Assembly (NCBI GenBank): GCA_023053545.1
Contig: JAKZAN010000005.1
Span: forward strand, 4,712,001-4,776,000
DNA: 64,000 bases
Direction: 5' to 3'
DNA from: Lepidurus packardi
Lineage: Eukaryota > Arthropoda > Branchiopoda > Notostraca > Triopsidae
Position numbers and translations under genes: made by a program. Of the stretch, positions 39,736 to 51,957 are shown piece after piece. Position 1 is the first letter of the stretch. Every line of letters starts with the position of its first letter. The notes under the pieces were generated by a model. It did not search any database. It was not told the DNA's origin and saw nothing but the letters and a program-made list of their open reading frames with translations.

Positions 39736-40310
39736 ATGAAGTTCTTTGTAAGTTTTATAATCAATCCTAATATCCTCTATTTAACTGCCAATTTAACTTT
39801 CAGATTTTACTGGCACTTGTCGTGGTAGCTTTAGCTGACGATGTGAGCCCTGAAGCAAGTCTTAGTCATCGTCATGGCGGCGGAAGTTTAGGCCACAGCG
39901 GACCATGGGGAGGAAATCAAAGGTCGTGGGGTGGAAACCAAGGATCTTGGGGTGGCAATCATGGAGCTTGGGGAGGTCAACGCTGGCGCCGCGACACCGA
40001 CTTGGTTGCTTTTGTTGTAGGTGATGACCAAGCTCTCGAAGCGAGCCAATGGGGAGGCAATCAATGGGGAGGTAGACAATCTGGAGGTAATCGTTGGGGT
40101 GGCAATGGCTGGGCAGGTCACCAAAGCATCGCCAATTCCGGTCACCGTGGAGGTCAGCGGTGGCGTCGTGATGTTGACTTGACTGCCGAAGAGGGCCAAC
40201 ACAATGGCTGGGGTGGAAGGAACTGGGGTACCCCTAACCAGGGCCGAGTAAATGGGTGGAACCATGGAAACGTGTGGAACAGCGGAAACACGTGGAACCG
40301 TCGTTGGTAA
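39736..40310 (+). CDS. GW gene B2: secreted Gly/Trp-rich modular precursor
   Basis: Exons 39736-39747 and 39804-40310 give 172 residues. It differs from B1 only near the start of the mature region (for example SLSHRH against SHSHRH, and GPWGGNQRS against GSWGGYQRS); the rest is identical. Both RWRR sites, the acidic spacers and the terminal NTWNRRW are kept. It spans the copy 1/copy 2 boundary of the 6,341-bp duplication, so the crossover probably fell inside this gene. Confidence 0.85.
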
Positions 40311-43300
40311 ACGAAGCAGTCCGAACATCAATCCTCAGAAACGAAACCCCATTCAACAACTCTTTGTACTATTTCCATAATTCAAAATGAAAACTCGCTT
40401 ACCTGCTATTGGTTTTGAAAATAAATCTGTTGGTTCATTAATTCGAGAGTTTTATTATATTTCTTCTCCTGTAATTTTACCCTTATTTAACTTCGAATCG
40501 AAGTTTAATTCCAATCAAAGGCTATATATTTGTGCAAAACGTAAGATTAGAAGCAGAAGTTAGTCAGGTCTAATTTCGTTATAAGAATCAAACAAACAAT
40601 TCATCAGTATATGTAAGACCATTTGTCGTAGGTCAAAACAAAACTGACTGCACCTGATGAATATTGCGAGGCTGCCGGCACTCTGACGTTCAAACATGAC
40701 AAAGTTACGTAAGACGGATGAATGAGCATACTATTAGCAACATTTTGTTTATTTCTATAACTGTAAAATAACCAGTTCGTAGAAGTGGACCATTCACTGT
40801 TCTACATTATTTTTTTAATTCATTGTTAGCAGAGCACCCACTAAAAGTCATTTAAACCGAAAGGACTCATGACCACCAAAGCAAGACCAACTGTAAATTA
40901 TAATCCATTCCTAGCGGCTTTTAAAAACAATCTAACTAAATAAGCAGTTAGTTCTTAGTAAGTTGCTAATAAACTCAGCCCTAACTTCTTTTCAACTTAT
41001 CATATTTTATTAACACCAACCGACATAGCATTATTAGGGACTGTTATATTATCTAAGTCCCGATTAACAACGTGGGTATATAGACGCATCGTTGGCTCCG
41101 TGATTCGGAAGCCCTAAGCAATAAGCTACCCTTATTGCTGAAGATGTACTACTGGGGACGCGGTAATAGTGACGGATTAGGTGGTCTTGGGTACGGTTTT
41201 TTGTGGCCGCGCCGTTGCTTCTTGAGAAGCAATGTTGCCACGTAAATTTCCGTCTTTCATCTCTTCAAACACTGAACATTGATAATTAATCTAAGCGCGT
41301 ATAAGCTTAACCTGACCAAATAATTTTGATTTGCAATTTGAAAACAGAAATATAATATCTGCCTTATTCTCATTGAACACCGCTTAAAAAACGGGTGGAG
41401 AAAAGACAGCCTGGAAACTCAGCTCAAATGGACACGTTTCCTGTTTGATTTTCATGAAGGACCTTGATCGAACTAGTGGATTCGTATTCCCAAGCCCTCA
41501 CTCTACCTGGCAACCACTAAACCAGTAAAGAGATCCGAGTCTGCTGATGCTAAAACTTCCATCCATTGCATAAAGATGTTTCTGGGAAATACTCCAACAT
41601 AAGAAAGATGTTTCGACCTTCATCTGTTATTGTTTTTGAAAATATAGCTTCTGTTACTCAACATGGTATCTAGTTGGTACTATTCGCTCATTTTAGATAC
41701 AAAATGCCTTTACTTATTCATTTCTTTTGTGCCATTAGTTCAGCGAAAGTCATCAAAGACGTCAGAATTGCATGCAAATCTGATGAAATACAGAGCAGTA
41801 AGCTGTGGTATGAAAGCCCAATATGGTGCAATATAACTCCAGTTGGAGTCTTGTTTAGTAAAAAAAAAAAAAAAGTACTAAAATGCCAAACCTTACTTTC
41901 CATTACGATAGCGAAAATTGTATCTTCTTTCAAAGTTTGCAAATTCTATAATGTAAACGTTATAATACAGTACGAGCTTTCCAGTTCGTTAAGGGTTTTT
42001 TTCAGAAATCCTCTTGGAATTGGGATAAATACAAGCTCGGATTACAAAAATCAGACTCAATCATCATCATATTCTAGAATCTAACTGACCCATGCTGTTC
42101 TTGAATACAGATGAAAGCAACAGATTAAATACGAAGATCTGGAACTCACGAAGTAAGTGACTTTGAACCTTTGCTATGTCCTGGCGTTTTCTTATTAAAT
42201 CCTCGACATTATCAAGGACATCGCTTCAATTCTCGCTGCATAGTGAAATGTGCTCCAAAATTGTCTTCCTGTTCGGATTCCGCCTACTTCAAGACTTTCA
42301 AGTATCTCAGGATCTCTTTTTAGTACAATGTGTCATCCAGTAACATTTGCAAAATATTACTCGAGCATAATGACTATTATTCTTCAACTTTTCTATTGTA
42401 TTGACTTAACGTTCTGTATTCCGCAAAAATAAGTATTTATCTACGAGTCGCTGAAGCCTAACTAACCTAACCTGTTTATAGCACTCTCATTTACTTTGCA
42501 AGAGACTCATCAGCCGAAACCTTTTTGCCAAAACACGAATCAAGATTGCGGTTTTACAATTCCTTGGGGATAACTATAACCTTGGATAATGAAAGATAAG
42601 ACTAAAAGCCCACCGAAGTTTAGAGTTGTTATTTTTCTTAAAAAAAAACAGCCATTACGCATCTTTGTCTTTTGCCTTCGTTGTCTCGACGCGATTCATT
42701 TTGTCTCTGGCAATTAAAGGAAGAGTATCCTCGAAGGACAACTTCAAATTGCATCAATCGAAAGGCTAATTTTAGTGTCACGGTCCACTAGTTACATCCA
42801 TGGGTACCATTTCTGAAGAGTGAAGACGAGACCGAGGGGGTCACCTTGAATATCCCGAATTGAATACCGCGGATTGCAACAAAACGCAAACAACTTTTTT
42901 TCTAAGCGAAAAATGTACTGTCTTTTTTTCTTTAGGACAAGCGAGCTTGATATAGGTCTATAATGCACCTACACAAAAACAGGAGGGATGTATTAATATC
43001 TTGCAGCAATTAGGAACGCACTACAAGGTTATTTGGTATTACGTAAATGTAGTCCTATCAATATCTACTGTGATCATTAGTGACAGCAGGTAAGGACGAA
43101 CGCTCCAAAACAACATCCGGTTTGGCGTTGGGTTTTGCCTTTGGCTTTATAATTTTTTTCAAGGAATCTAAATTTCAGGCATGTAAGGAACTGAAAAATT
43201 GTTGATTTCGTCGGTCCATTTCCTTTCCTAAGAATGTTCCATGGAACTTTCCAAGGTTGAAAGTGCGCTTTCGCTTACTTTAGTTGTCCTTGCTGACAAC

Positions 43301-45027
43301 TAGGTGTTCCTTTCCAGTTTAGATGTTATCATAAACAACGGACAAGGAACGCGTTAATTAAGTAGATCAACCAAAATGGTGCGTTTTTAATTTTTTTTGT
43401 TACAAAAAAATAGACACTTGCTTAGAAAAAAAATATTACGTTGAACGCTCCACGTTGAGGGTATATGCAGGGACGCCTTTTACTCCACACCCTTGCCACA
43501 GTTTAAAGGTGGGTATAATAACATATAATTCATGGATATAAGAGGAAAACCGGTGGCCATGAGAAAAGCCAGTTTTATCCCTTGGACAGGAAAATAGCTG
43601 CGTAACTACGCACGCCTTTGACTTGTATCCAATAAGAATGTCCTTAGATTCTGACCACCTTAGTATATTGTGTCAAATTTTTGTATACATGTATTTTTAT
43701 AAGAAAATTTCTAAGAGCTTCCAAGTTCCCATAAAAGGCTTCGTCTCAGCAGGCTACGCTAAAGCGTACAGTTATGAACACACACACAAAGTAGATGGAA
43801 ACCCTTCGTATATATAGACGAACCCTCCGTTTCGTGACGGCCTTTTTTCGAAATATTACTCATCAAGGTATTACCCATCTTTTCTTGTCTTTGGTAAAAA
43901 TGATGTTTATAATTTTTCAAAAGTTTCCATCCACGTTTCCAAACCTTTTATGGACAAAGCCATTAAATACAGTTTTTTTACGACGGAACTAAGAAACCTA
44001 CTTAATTCAGCAAAATGAAGGAAAAAACTGGTGGCCCTGAGGGAAACCAGTTTCACCTAAGAACTACATTACTTTTTTTTACCTCAAAACTACAAAAGTA
44101 GCCTTCGAATCGTACCCAATAACCAGCGCGCTTTGGTCTCCATCCTATATACTACATAAAAGAGTATCTTTAGAAATTGTACGTCTCGGTGGTTTAAGGT
44201 AATAGGAACCAAAAATCCAGTTCAAACTCACCATCCACCTTACCATATGCCAAATACCAGAACTAACCAGATACCCAGGCGTAAAGGTAGGTACTCAGTC
44301 GAATTGACTCGCACTTCGAAACAGACCAAAAAAGTGCCCCCCCCCCCACCTGCAATCCAGTCACCCTGAAAACATGAGCATGATCCACTTTTTGTGCGTA
44401 CGCAACTTGCAGGCGTGCTTCGACAGAAAAGAAAAAAGAACGCATAGAAAAACCACTGCTGTTACGTAGTACCGAGAGATGCAATAAAGATACAATAACA
44501 ACAACACAGTTGACAATGAAACTCCTACAAACATTTTGGCAAAAAAAAAACATGGCAGAAATTGTCTACCGGTACCAAGCTCATGTTTAACCAGCTGGAA
44601 CGCCTGGAAATCCCTCTGATTTGAATTCATATTTATATGTAAAACTGGCCGAAACTGGTTTCAGATAGACCTCCAAACCAACACACCCCCAACCCCACCG
44701 CGCCAAAACCAGGTAACTAATATTGAGATCAATAATCCTTTAACGTCCCAAACCGTGGAGAGGTTAATGAAAGTCGGTTTTACCTATGCCCGCTCTTTAA
44801 AAGTCCCTACGCAATAGATCCTCAAAAAATTGCACTGCAGCTGATGGGCACCGATGAAGCTTTTCCGTACCGCCACGCACGTTTTTCTTTCTTCGAGTGA
44901 AAATTCCCCAGCATGTATTTCCCCGAGAAAATTTACGGCCACTGCTAGACTATAAAAACAAGGATGGCACTGTTTGGTAGCATCACTTACTTACAACAAC
45001 TTGCAACGGCTAATTTCGCGATTTAAG
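40311..45027. other. Long spacer between genes B2 and C2
   Basis: Duplicate of the spacer at 33970-38686 with the same contents at +6,341: A-type 3' UTR remnant at 41601-41706, paired palindromes at 43545-43577 and 44025-44054, and the C2 promoter at 44937-44958. No supportable gene. Confidence 0.6.
44937..44958 (+). promoter_or_regulatory. Core promoter of GY gene C2
   Basis: GGCCA is 14 bp upstream of TATAAAAA (44951-44958). Identical to the C1 promoter. Confidence 0.8.
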
Positions 45028-45559
45028 ATGAAGATCTTGGTAAGTTAAAAGGTTTGCTTAAAAAGTTAAATATTTTAACGCTTATTTATTTTAATTTCAG
45101 ATTTTACTGGCACTAGTGGTAGTGGCCTTAGCTGATGACCTAGCTCCTGTAGAAGCCCCGTTATTTGGCGTTGCTGATGACCTGTCTTCTGAGGAACATC
45201 GCAATCGGGGCCATGACGTACAAGGAAATGGAGGAAACATCGGAGGGAATAGACGCTACGGCGGACACGGAATATATAACGCAGGGTATGGAGCCTACGG
45301 TGGGGGGCAAAGAGCTTATACAGGGTTTGGAGGCCACGCTGGGGGTTTTGGAAGTCACCGCGGGCGTCGTGATGTTAGTTTGGTCGCTGAAGCTTCTGAA
45401 ACCTCTGATGATTTGACTACGGCCGAACATCACCGTCACACATGGGGTGGATATCGCGGTGGTTATGGTGGTTACGGTGGTTACGGTAGTTACGGTGGGT
45501 ACGGGGGTTACGGTGGATATGGTGGATACGGAGGCTACAGGGGTTACATCCGTTGGTAA
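45028..45559 (+). CDS. GY gene C2: secreted Gly/Tyr-rich modular precursor
   Basis: Exons 45028-45039 and 45101-45559 give 156 residues identical to C1. It has the same promoter, intron, signal peptide, one RGRR site and terminal YIRW. It adds gene dosage, unless the duplication is an assembly artefact. Confidence 0.85.
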
Positions 45560-46076
45560 ATTACGAAGTACTGTATCCTGATCCTGTGTAAAGAACCCAC
45601 TTAGTTACTGTCCGCATCATCATCTACAAAAAAATTCTCGTCCCTCTGTTATTGGTCTTGAAAATACAGTTTTGTTACTCAACTGAATCATTCCATTAGA
45701 TTTTGATTGACCTGCGAACATTTGCGTAGACTTTTTTGTCTGATCTGTTATGGCTACAGGTGAATTCTAAAAGAAGACATAACACAACATCAGATGCATA
45801 TCCAGCTTGCAATATTTTTTAAGTATAAAAAGTAAGTACAGGTTCTGGGCAACGCTCGTGGCCATGAATATCTATGGCCAATACAATAGTACAGGTAAGA
45901 GTGGGGCAACATGTTACTGACAAGCAAATCTGCTTTTTCTTGATGAAAACACCCACAGAAGTGTTTCTCTCCAAAACGTTTCACGGCCACAGAACTACTA
46001 TATAAGCAGTGGGCATTTTAATCTAGAGCACCATTCCCTCAGAGCAACTTGGAAAGGCTTATTTGAGAAATTCAAC
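45560..46076. other. Short spacer between genes C2 and B3
   Basis: 517 bp, the duplicate of 39219-39735, with the B3 promoter at its right end (TATATAAG at 45999-46006). No other feature seen. Confidence 0.6.
45985..46006 (+). promoter_or_regulatory. Core promoter of GW gene B3
   Basis: GGCCA is 14 bp upstream of TATATAAG (45999-46006), with the ATG 78 bp from the TATA start. Confidence 0.8.
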
Positions 46077-46651
46077 ATGAAGTTCTTTGTAAGTTTTATA
46101 ATCAATCCTAATATCCTCTATTTAACTGCCAATTTAACTTTCAGATTTTACTGGCACTTGTCGTGGTAGCTTTAGCTGACGATGTGAGCCCTGAAGCAAG
46201 TCTTAGTCATCGTCATGGCGGCGGAAGTTTAGGCCACAGCGGACCATGGGGAGGAAATCAAAGGTCGTGGGGTGGAAACCAAGGATCTTGGGGTGGCAAT
46301 CATGGAGCTTGGGGAGGTCAACGCTGGCGCCGCGACACCGACTTGGTTGCTTTTGTTGTAGGTGATGACCAAGCTCTCGAAGCGAGCCAATGGGGAGGCA
46401 ATCAATGGGGAGGTAGACAATCTGGAGGTAATCCTTGGGGTGGCAATGGCTGGGCAGGTCACCGAAGCATCGCCAATTCCGGTCACCGTGGAGGTCAGCG
46501 GTGGCGTCGTGATGTTGACTTGACTGCCGAAGAGGGCCAACACAATGGCTGGGGTGGAAGGAACTGGGGTACCCCTAACCAGGGCCGAGTAAATGGGTGG
46601 AACCATGGAAACGTGTGGAACAGCGGAAACACGTGGAACCGTCGTTGGTAA
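46077..46651 (+). CDS. GW gene B3: secreted Gly/Trp-rich modular precursor
   Basis: Exons 46077-46088 and 46145-46651 give 172 residues. It differs from B2 by two substitutions in the middle segment: NPWGGNGWAGHRS against NRWGGNGWAGHQS. Both RWRR sites and the acidic spacers are kept. Downstream DNA marks the decaying third copy of the duplication. Confidence 0.85.
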
Positions 46652-48189
46652 ACGAAGCAGTCCGAACATCAATCCTCAGAAACGAAACCCCATTCAACAA
46701 CTCTTTGTACTATTTCCATAATTCAAAATGAAAACTCGCTTACCTGCTATTGGTTTTGAAAATAAATCTGTTGGTTCATTAATTCGAGAGTTTTATTATA
46801 TTTCTTCTCCTGTAATTTTACCCTTATTTAACTTCGAATCGAAGTTTAATTCCAATCAAAGGCTATATATTTGTGCAAAACGTAAGATTAGAAGCAGAAG
46901 TTAGTCAGGTCTAATTTCGTAATAAGAATCAAACAAACAATTCATCGGTATATGTAAGACCATTTGTCGTAGGTCAAAACAAAACTGACTACACCTGATG
47001 AATATTGCGAGGCTGCCGGCACTCTGACGTTCAAACATGACAAAGTTGCGTAAGACGGATGAATGAGCATACTATTAGCAACATTTTGTTTATTTGTATA
47101 ACTGTAAAATAACCAGTTCGTAGAAGTGGACCATTCACTGTTCTACATTATTTTTTTAATTCATTGTTAGCAGAGCACCCACTAAAAGTCATTTAAACCG
47201 AAAGGACTCATGACCACCAAAGCAAGACCAACTGTAAATTATAATCCATTCCTAGCGGCTTTTAAAAACAATCTAACTAAATAAGCATTTAGTTCTTAGT
47301 AAGTTGACAATAAACTCAGGCCTAACTTTTTTTCAACTTATCAGATTTTATTAACACCAACCGACATAGCATTATTAGGGACTGTTATATTATCTCCCGA
47401 TTATAAGTCCCGATTAACAACGTGGGTATATAGACGCATCGTTGGCTCCGTGATTCGGAAGCTACCCTTATTGCTGAAGGTGACTACTGGTGAAGCGGTA
47501 ATAGTGACGCTTTTAGATTAGGTGGTCTTGGGTACGGTTTTTTGTGGCCGGGCCGTTGCTTCTTGAGAAGCAATGTTGTCTTCTCCATGACATAGTTGCC
47601 ACGTAAATTTCCATTTTTCATCTCTTCAAACACTGAACATTGATAAGTAATCTAAGCGTATATAAACTTATTCTGAACAAATAATTTTGATTAGCTATTT
47701 AAACACAGAAATGTAATATCTGCCTTCTCATTGAACACCGCTTAAAAATACGGGTGGAGAAAGGACAGCCTGGAAACTGAGCTCAAATGGACACGTTTCC
47801 CGTTTGTTTTCATGAAGGGCCTTGATCGAACTAGTGGATTTGTACTCCCAAGCCCTCACTGTACCTGGCAACCACTAAACCAGTAAAGAGATCCGAGTCT
47901 GCTGATGCGAAAACTTAGATCCATTGCATAATGCAGTTTCTGGGAAAGACTCCTTAGCAAAAACCACCAAAAGGAAAAGCTATGTACATGGCTGCCACAT
48001 GCAAGACACGTTTGTCAACAACCATGGAGCTTTTGTCACTTTCCTTCAAAGAAACTGCCGAAACACTTGATTTGTAAGTGCTTTGCAGCCGAAATACTAC
48101 GTTCTCATGGCCAATGCTCAACTACTTAAGCGCAGGTTTCAGAAATCTAAAGCAACATTTACTCAGAGCAGCTTGCAAAGGCTTAATTT
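46652..48189. other. Spacer with the shortened third duplication copy
   Basis: 46652-47953 aligns to the other spacers with increasing substitutions and indels, then stops matching. The rest leads into a decayed promoter: GGCCA at 48109 sits 14 bp before TACTTAAG (48123-48130), where intact genes have a TATA box. Confidence 0.6.
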
Positions 48190-48813
48190 GAGCAGTTCTT
48201 TGTAGGTTTAAAGTAACATTGAACTTTTACTAATCTTAATTTTCGTTTGCCTTGTAGATTTTACTGATAGTTGCCGCATTAGCGCTAGCTGACGATTGAA
48301 GTTCAGCGGAAAATCATTCGCGTGGACATGGCGGCTCCCACCACGGTGGAATCCGACACAGTAGCTGGGGTCGCGGACGTCGCGATGTCGCAGATGATGT
48401 TTTTGTAATGGTAGAAAACCCGAACTTTTTAGCTGACCAATATGCGAAAGAAGTTCGTAACAGAGGGCATAGCGGCAAACACATCGGAGGATCCTGGTGT
48501 GTAACTCGCGGATCTTGGGGTGGTTAACGCTGGTTCCGCGATACCGACTTAGCCGCTCCTATTCTGGATGACGACCAAGCCCTCGATGCGAGCCAATGGG
48601 GAGCTACCCGTCGGGGGGCAATCCCTGGGGAGGTCAAGGAAGCGTTGTTATTTCTGGCCGTCGATGGCGTCGTGATGTTGACTTGACTGCCGAAGACGGC
48701 CGCATCATCGGCTGGGGTGGAAGAAATTGGTAACCTCTAGCCAGGGCCGCGGAAATGCGTGGAACCATGGAAACGTATGGAACAGCAGAATCCCCTTGAA
48801 CCGCCGCTGGTAG
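48190..48813 (+). pseudogene. GW pseudogene (fourth Gly/Trp-rich member)
   Basis: The first-exon ATG-AAG is lost; the sequence goes straight from GAGCAG to TTCTTT and an altered donor (GTAGGT). Exon 2 begins at 48258 with a recognisable signal-peptide code (ILLIVAALALADD), but a TGA at 48297-48299 follows at once, with more stops (TAA near 48525) and at least one frameshift. GRGRRDVADD, FRDTDLAAPILDDDQALDAS and a final RDVDLT-like spacer can still be read across frames, showing descent from a GW gene. It ends near a TGG-TAG at 48808-48813. Confidence 0.85.
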
Positions 48814-49601
48814 ACGAATCAGGCAGAATTCTGATTGGATCTTTGTTTACCCCCACATTGCACACCCACTCTTTGTACTATTTCCTCACCCCTAATCGCT
48901 TATCAATTCATTAAAAATAAACTAGTTACTAAATTTAGTTGAACTTTTTTCTTTTGCGAATTTCTGCCCTGCACGTTTGTCTTTTATTCCCGCACTACTT
49001 TTTTTAGCAGATTTTGGCTCACTGAATGAGTATATAGACACAGAAGTGGGTCATTAGTTAAATATAAGACAGTTTAAAATTGGTAATAATAATCTTAACA
49101 ACAAAACAATTCACTTGGAGTAAGAAAACTAATAGTATTTAGTTAATTATATACGTATAGATGAAAAAAAGGAAACTTATAACAGATTTCAAACAGTACA
49201 ATAACCAAGCATGACTCACACGACTCTGTTGTAATCTTATATAAATCTGTAAACCTCAGGCCTTGAACTTATTCCCTCAAAAACCCTCACTCAGAACCTG
49301 TTTTACCAATGCAATGCTTCTGAAGCATGACGGTGCACAAAGAATGGAATAGTTCTACGCACAGCATGGTCAACGCTCTCAGCAATAAACACCTTAGGAA
49401 AAGTGTAGCAACCGGGTATATGGAGAGTGGAACCATTTGGTACCGCCTTTCTTGTTTCGTTTCAGGAAAAAAAACCCATCAAAATAGGGGCTCTTCCTGG
49501 GTATTTTCACGGCCATCGAGGACTATAAAAAGAACAGTCACATTGCACCGAAGCATCATTCCCTCAAAGCAACTCCTAGAGTCAAATTTCAGCAATTCAA
49601 C
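48814..49601. other. Spacer before gene E
   Basis: 788 bp, AT-rich, with AATAAA-type sequence after the pseudogene (near 48914) and the gene E promoter at 49511-49531. No supportable gene. Confidence 0.6.
49511..49531 (+). promoter_or_regulatory. Core promoter of GY gene E
   Basis: GGCCA at 49511 is 13 bp upstream of TATAAAAA (49524-49531), one base closer than in its relatives. The ATG is 78 bp from the TATA start. Confidence 0.8.
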
Positions 49602-50201
49602 ATGAAGACCTTCGTAAGTTACAAGATCCACTTCAATATATCTTAATCTTAAAGGTTATTTCATTGTATTTTATTTCAGATTCTTTTGGCACTCGTGGTG
49701 GTGGCTTTGGCTGATGACCTAACTTCCGAAGAGCATAAACACAGAAATTATGGACACAGAACTGGAGGATACGGACATGGTGGTTACTATCGTCGAGGAC
49801 GCCGTGATGTTCAAGACGACACTGCTGTAGCCGTAGATGCCCCAGTCTCCGTTAGCGATGAACTATCGTCGGAAGAGCACCGTCAACGAGGATATGGCAA
49901 CGTATATGGCGGCGGATATGGAGGCTACAACGGCGGATACAACTACTACCCTGCCAGCTACGGAAGTTATGGCGGATACTCTAGCGGACACTATGGTGGC
50001 AACCGCTGGCGTCGTGATGTCGCTTTAGTAGCTGAAGTTCCCCAAATCTCTGCTGATTTGACCACTGACGAGCACCATCGCCGCCGCTATGGTTATTCTA
50101 GCTACGGATACGGTTACCCTCGCAATGGCTATTCCAACTACGGTTATGGAAATGGTTACGGTTATGGTAACCGCGGCTACTACGGTTACAATCGTTGGTA
50201 A
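49602..50201 (+). CDS. GY gene E: secreted Gly/Tyr-rich three-segment precursor
   Basis: Exons 49602-49613 (MKTF) and 49680-50201 give 177 residues. The order is: signal peptide ILLALVVVALA; acidic DDLTSEEHKHR; short GY segment to YRRGRR; acidic spacer DVQDDTAVAVDAPVSVSDEL and SSEEHRQR; GY segment to GGNRWRR; spacer DVALVAEVPQISADLTTDEH and HRRR; then a final YGYSSYGYGYP-type segment ending NRW. The regular acid/base alternation and RGRR/RWRR sites suggest three released peptides. E, F, G and H form one sub-group. Confidence 0.85.
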
Positions 50202-51358
50202 TCGCATCGATCCTAGAGAAAATACTTCGAGATTCCCTATGTTGAAATTTGTTACCATCACCCAAACTGCTCACTCACTCATCTGTTACAACTTTTTAAA
50301 TACAACACTTTAAAGTTAAATCCGGATTGTTTTGTTTTAGGGACTGTCTTACGCGTTCACTAAAACCTAGTAGCCTAGTACCGGCTTATTTTTATAAAAA
50401 CTAGTAACCTAGTACCGGCTTATTTTCTTGTAGGAATATATATCAAGTTCTCCTTACGTGAGGTGCTCCTTAGGTAAGTCAATTTATAAAATTTACATAG
50501 GAAAAAATAATGACCAAGCAGTAGACAAACCCCAACCGGCGGGTTGTGACATTCGGGGTAATTTACACCTGGAGTCTTAGTTGATTCACATGTGCGCAAA
50601 ATACTGCTAACCTATCTTCTTTTTAATGCTACGTCTATCTTAAAGCTAACAATAGTCTGAAGCACTAGCACGGTTCTTCGATTTTAAAGACAATAATGAA
50701 AATATTGAGTTATTACGAAGATATACCCAATATACCCACACAGATTGATCTTTTCCCCACTTCTTTGGTATAAATGATGTTTCGACATATATTTATATTT
50801 TGACATATTGCGACGTCCTTTGAAAAATAAATTACGGTGGACAAATAATAAACAGGAAAGTCATCAACAAAATAAATCCTAAATTTAGCTGTAACCTGTC
50901 ACTACTTTAGCCTTACTGATGCGAAAGATCGCATGAAAAATTATAGGGAAAATTAAGCTTGAGAAAGTTGGTTAACCTGACTTCCTTCTCTAGCAACGTA
51001 AAGCGTCTAGCTTAATTACGTACATAGTATTCTAGAGCGTTTCTCACGAAATTTAGTTTAGGTCTTACACAATTACAATTACAATTATGTGCTAAATATA
51101 ATTTTTGTGCTAAACATCTTACAGGGTTCCGATTCTATAGTCAACGACTTAAAGGGGGGAAAATACAAAGCAACAGGCAGGCATAGCGCGGAGACATTTC
51201 GTTGTAGATTTCTTGTTTCTTTTCGGGAAAAGGAAGGCCACCAAAGGGGCTCGTCCTATTTTTCATGGCCATCGACGGACTATAAAAAGAGCACTCTCAT
51301 TCTCACCAAATATCATTCACTCAAAGGAACTCCTAGAGACTACATTAAGTACTTCAAT
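50202..51358. other. Spacer between genes E and F
   Basis: 1.16 kb. It has two direct copies of a segment with CCTAGTACCGGCTTATTTT (near 50366-50425). Most of it aligns to the F-G spacer, so gene plus spacer was duplicated as a unit of about 1.75 kb. The F promoter lies at 51267-51288. No other gene. Confidence 0.6.
51267..51288 (+). promoter_or_regulatory. Core promoter of GY gene F
   Basis: GGCCA at 51267 is 14 bp upstream of TATAAAAA (51281-51288), with the ATG 78 bp from the TATA start. Confidence 0.8.
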
Positions 51359-51957
51359 ATGAAGTTCTTCGTAAGTTACAGAACCACTTGCAATTGCATA
51401 AATACCTAAGTTGTTTATTTCGCTTTCAGATTCTTTTGGCACTCGTGGTGGTGGCTTTGGCAGATGACCTAACTTCGGAAGAGCACAAACACAGAGGTTA
51501 TGCTGGTGGTTACAGAACAGGCGGACATGGGCATGGCGGTTATTATCGTCGAGGTCGCCGTGATGTTCAAGACGACACTGCTGTAGATGTAGATGCCCCA
51601 GTCTCGATTCTCGATGAACTATCGTCGGAAGAACACCGTAACCGAGGATATGGCAACGTATATGGCAGCGGATATGGAGGCTACAACGGCGGATACAACT
51701 ACTACCCTGCCAGCTACGGAAGTTATGGCGGATACTCTAGCGGACACTATGGTGGGAACCGCTGGCGTCGTGATGTCGCTTTAGTCGCTGAAGTTCCCCA
51801 AATCTCTGCTGATTTGACCACTGACGAGCACCATCGCCGCCGCTATGGTTATTCTAGCTACGGATACGGTTACCCTCGCAATGGCTATTCCAACTACGGT
51901 TATGGAAATGGTTACGGTTATGGTAACCGCGGCTACTACGGTTACAATCGTTGGTAA
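51359..51957 (+). CDS. GY gene F: secreted Gly/Tyr-rich three-segment precursor
   Basis: Exons 51359-51370 (MKFF) and 51430-51957 give 179 residues. Layout as gene E. The first segment is longer and His-rich (GYAGGYRTGGHGHGGYY), and the middle spacer reads VDVDAPVSILDELSSEEH. The last part, from RWRRDVALVAEV to the end, is the same as in E. Confidence 0.85.

Larger units (their letters stand above)
33575..39915 (+). repeat. 6,341-bp tandem duplication, copy 1
   Basis: Sequence from about 33575 recurs 6,341 bp downstream. In every stretch I compared by eye, including a 15-A run, copies 1 and 2 match with no difference. The unit holds most of a GW gene, about 4.7 kb of spacer, GY gene C and the next promoter. 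The left edge is set by the last difference in gene B (position 33574), so true breakpoints may differ. Confidence 0.85.
39916..46256 (+). repeat. 6,341-bp tandem duplication, copy 2
   Basis: Second unit, from inside B2 to inside B3. A third, shortened copy continues to about 47953 but diverges gradually: first difference near 46433, more substitutions past 46900 and several indels past 47280. Near-perfect identity of units 1 and 2 means a very recent duplication, ongoing homogenisation, or an assembly error. Confidence 0.85.
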
